Shown piece by piece: positions 63,201 through 64,000 of a DNA stretch of 64,000 bases. Location: assembly GCA_021292165.1 (NCBI GenBank), contig CM037878.1:188107118-188171117 (forward strand), read 5' to 3'. This DNA comes from Shinisaurus crocodilurus. Lineage: Eukaryota > Chordata > Lepidosauria > Squamata > Shinisauridae. The stretch's first letter is position 1. Each line of letters starts with the position of its first letter. Under the pieces are notes generated by a model. It searched no databases. It saw only the letters and a program-made list of their open reading frames with translations, and was not told where the DNA came from. Position numbers and translations under genes: made by a program.

Positions 63201-63773
63201 AACAACAACAATCCATCTGTTGGGTCCATAAAAAAGAGTTGTTTCATTTCTGGCAATCAACAGCCCCAAAAGGTTTCAATGTAACAGGTGGAGGGAACCC
63301 TGTTCTGTTCCACTCTCCTAGCTGAACTCCATTTTACAGAATCCAGTTGTAGGTGTACACCGAGAAATCCACCGCAGCATTCTTAATAGCACCCATGGGC
63401 CATTTCACATATTATGTAGAGGCAAACATTGGTTTATCACTGAGAATACACTCAACAGGAAGCTGTAGCCCTTATAATACACATATTTGCAAACATATCT
63501 GTCACATTCACACTTTCCATTTTTAGGTGTACTCTTAAAGCAACTGTAATGTGCAAAAGGCTCTCAACTAAATTGTAGCTCAAATTTCAGAATAAGACGC
63601 TGTGTGCCTTACAAATGGTTGTTATGTATGCTGCAATTGGCCAATTGCACTGCAAATGGTTTTTTCTTTAAACAACAACAACATCGAGATCATCTGGTGT
63701 TCTGTTTCAGCCAGCAAGCCCTGTCACAGTGAGGGCTAGTGTAATTGGGCACTATGAGGTCCAGATTACAGGG
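62853..63773. other. unrecognised stretch with a (CA)n run
   Basis: (CA)n lies at 63166-63199, followed by (CAA)-like triplets. No gene or family was recognised. Confidence 0.4.
63166..63199. repeat. (CA)n microsatellite
   Basis: Pure CA run after a short cacgcgcac. Confidence 0.95.
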
Positions 63774-63781
63774 TGTCCAAT

Positions 63782-64000
63782 CAGGAACGGTGCAGGGCTG
63801 TTTGGCGCCCTAGGCCAAATTATATTTAGCGCCCCCCCTCTCGTGCCGTGGGGGGGGGTTCCGGAGCAAAGCAGCCCTGCTCTGCAACCCCCCCCCCGTG
63901 CTGCCGCCGCCGCCACCACCACCACCTACCTTCCCCCCGCCCCCGCTGCTGGCTGCTGCTGCTGCTGCCGCCGCCTCCTCCTCCGACGCGACGGGACCCC
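63782..64000 (+). mobile_element. GC-rich CAGGGCCGG hAT-type MITE, copy 5, cut by the window end
   Basis: Starts caggaacggtgcagggctgtttggcgccctaggc and continues into the same ggagcaaagcagccctgctctgcaac and GC-rich interior as 2536-3119. The expected left duplication would be tgtccaat (63774-63781); the right end is outside the window. Confidence 0.9.

Overview
The window looks like repeat-rich, gene-poor nuclear DNA from a squamate reptile, most likely a lizard; I cannot name the species. The evidence is the repeat content: tRNA-derived SINEs of the Sauria/Squam1 type, a tRNA-Ala-derived SINE, CR1, L2-like and L1 LINE 3' ends, very many (GT)n, (AT)n and (CT)n microsatellites, and abundant non-autonomous DNA transposons. 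I found no host exon, no RNA gene and no CRISPR array. The only long convincing open reading frame belongs to a non-LTR retrotransposon (56685-59276, minus strand). Most other open frames are chance frames across repeats.

Layout. 1-5.5 kb: a GAGTC-rich hAT-type element, a GC-rich hAT-type element, an Ala-SINE, two foldback MITEs and a microsatellite-expanded hAT-type element. 6.3-6.4 kb: a fragment with a degenerate hammerhead-like core, as in Penelope-like elements. 8.2-10.2 kb: a mariner-like MITE and a broken LINE. 10-22.4 kb: SINEs, a second GAGTC-rich element, foldback MITEs, a candidate solo LTR and a MITE nested inside a MITE. 23-32 kb: AT-rich repeats, L2-like LINE ends, SINEs and another GC-rich hAT element. 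32-38.2 kb: a hAT-like element with a large internal palindrome, a complete 1.8-kb hAT deletion derivative and an L1 insertion. 38-56 kb: mostly unique sequence with scattered MITEs, a candidate solo LTR and possible conserved non-coding blocks. 56-59.3 kb: a double palindrome and the nearly intact LINE. 59.6-64 kb: an Ala-SINE, a GC-rich hAT element interrupted by a CR1 end, and another copy running off the window.

The main result is an unusual density of hAT-type non-autonomous elements. About eight have a perfect 8-bp target-site duplication, and several more match at 6 or 7 of 8 positions. Ends start CAG and finish CTG, apart from single mutated bases. They fall into at least nine families, and nested copies give a local relative chronology. 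The two LINE copies, 48 kb apart and in the same orientation, share about 1.27 kb at roughly 98.7% identity by eye, while their 3' ends are strongly diverged, which suggests gene conversion or a mosaic origin. No pathway or operon is present. All calls come from reading the sequence; no database search was possible.
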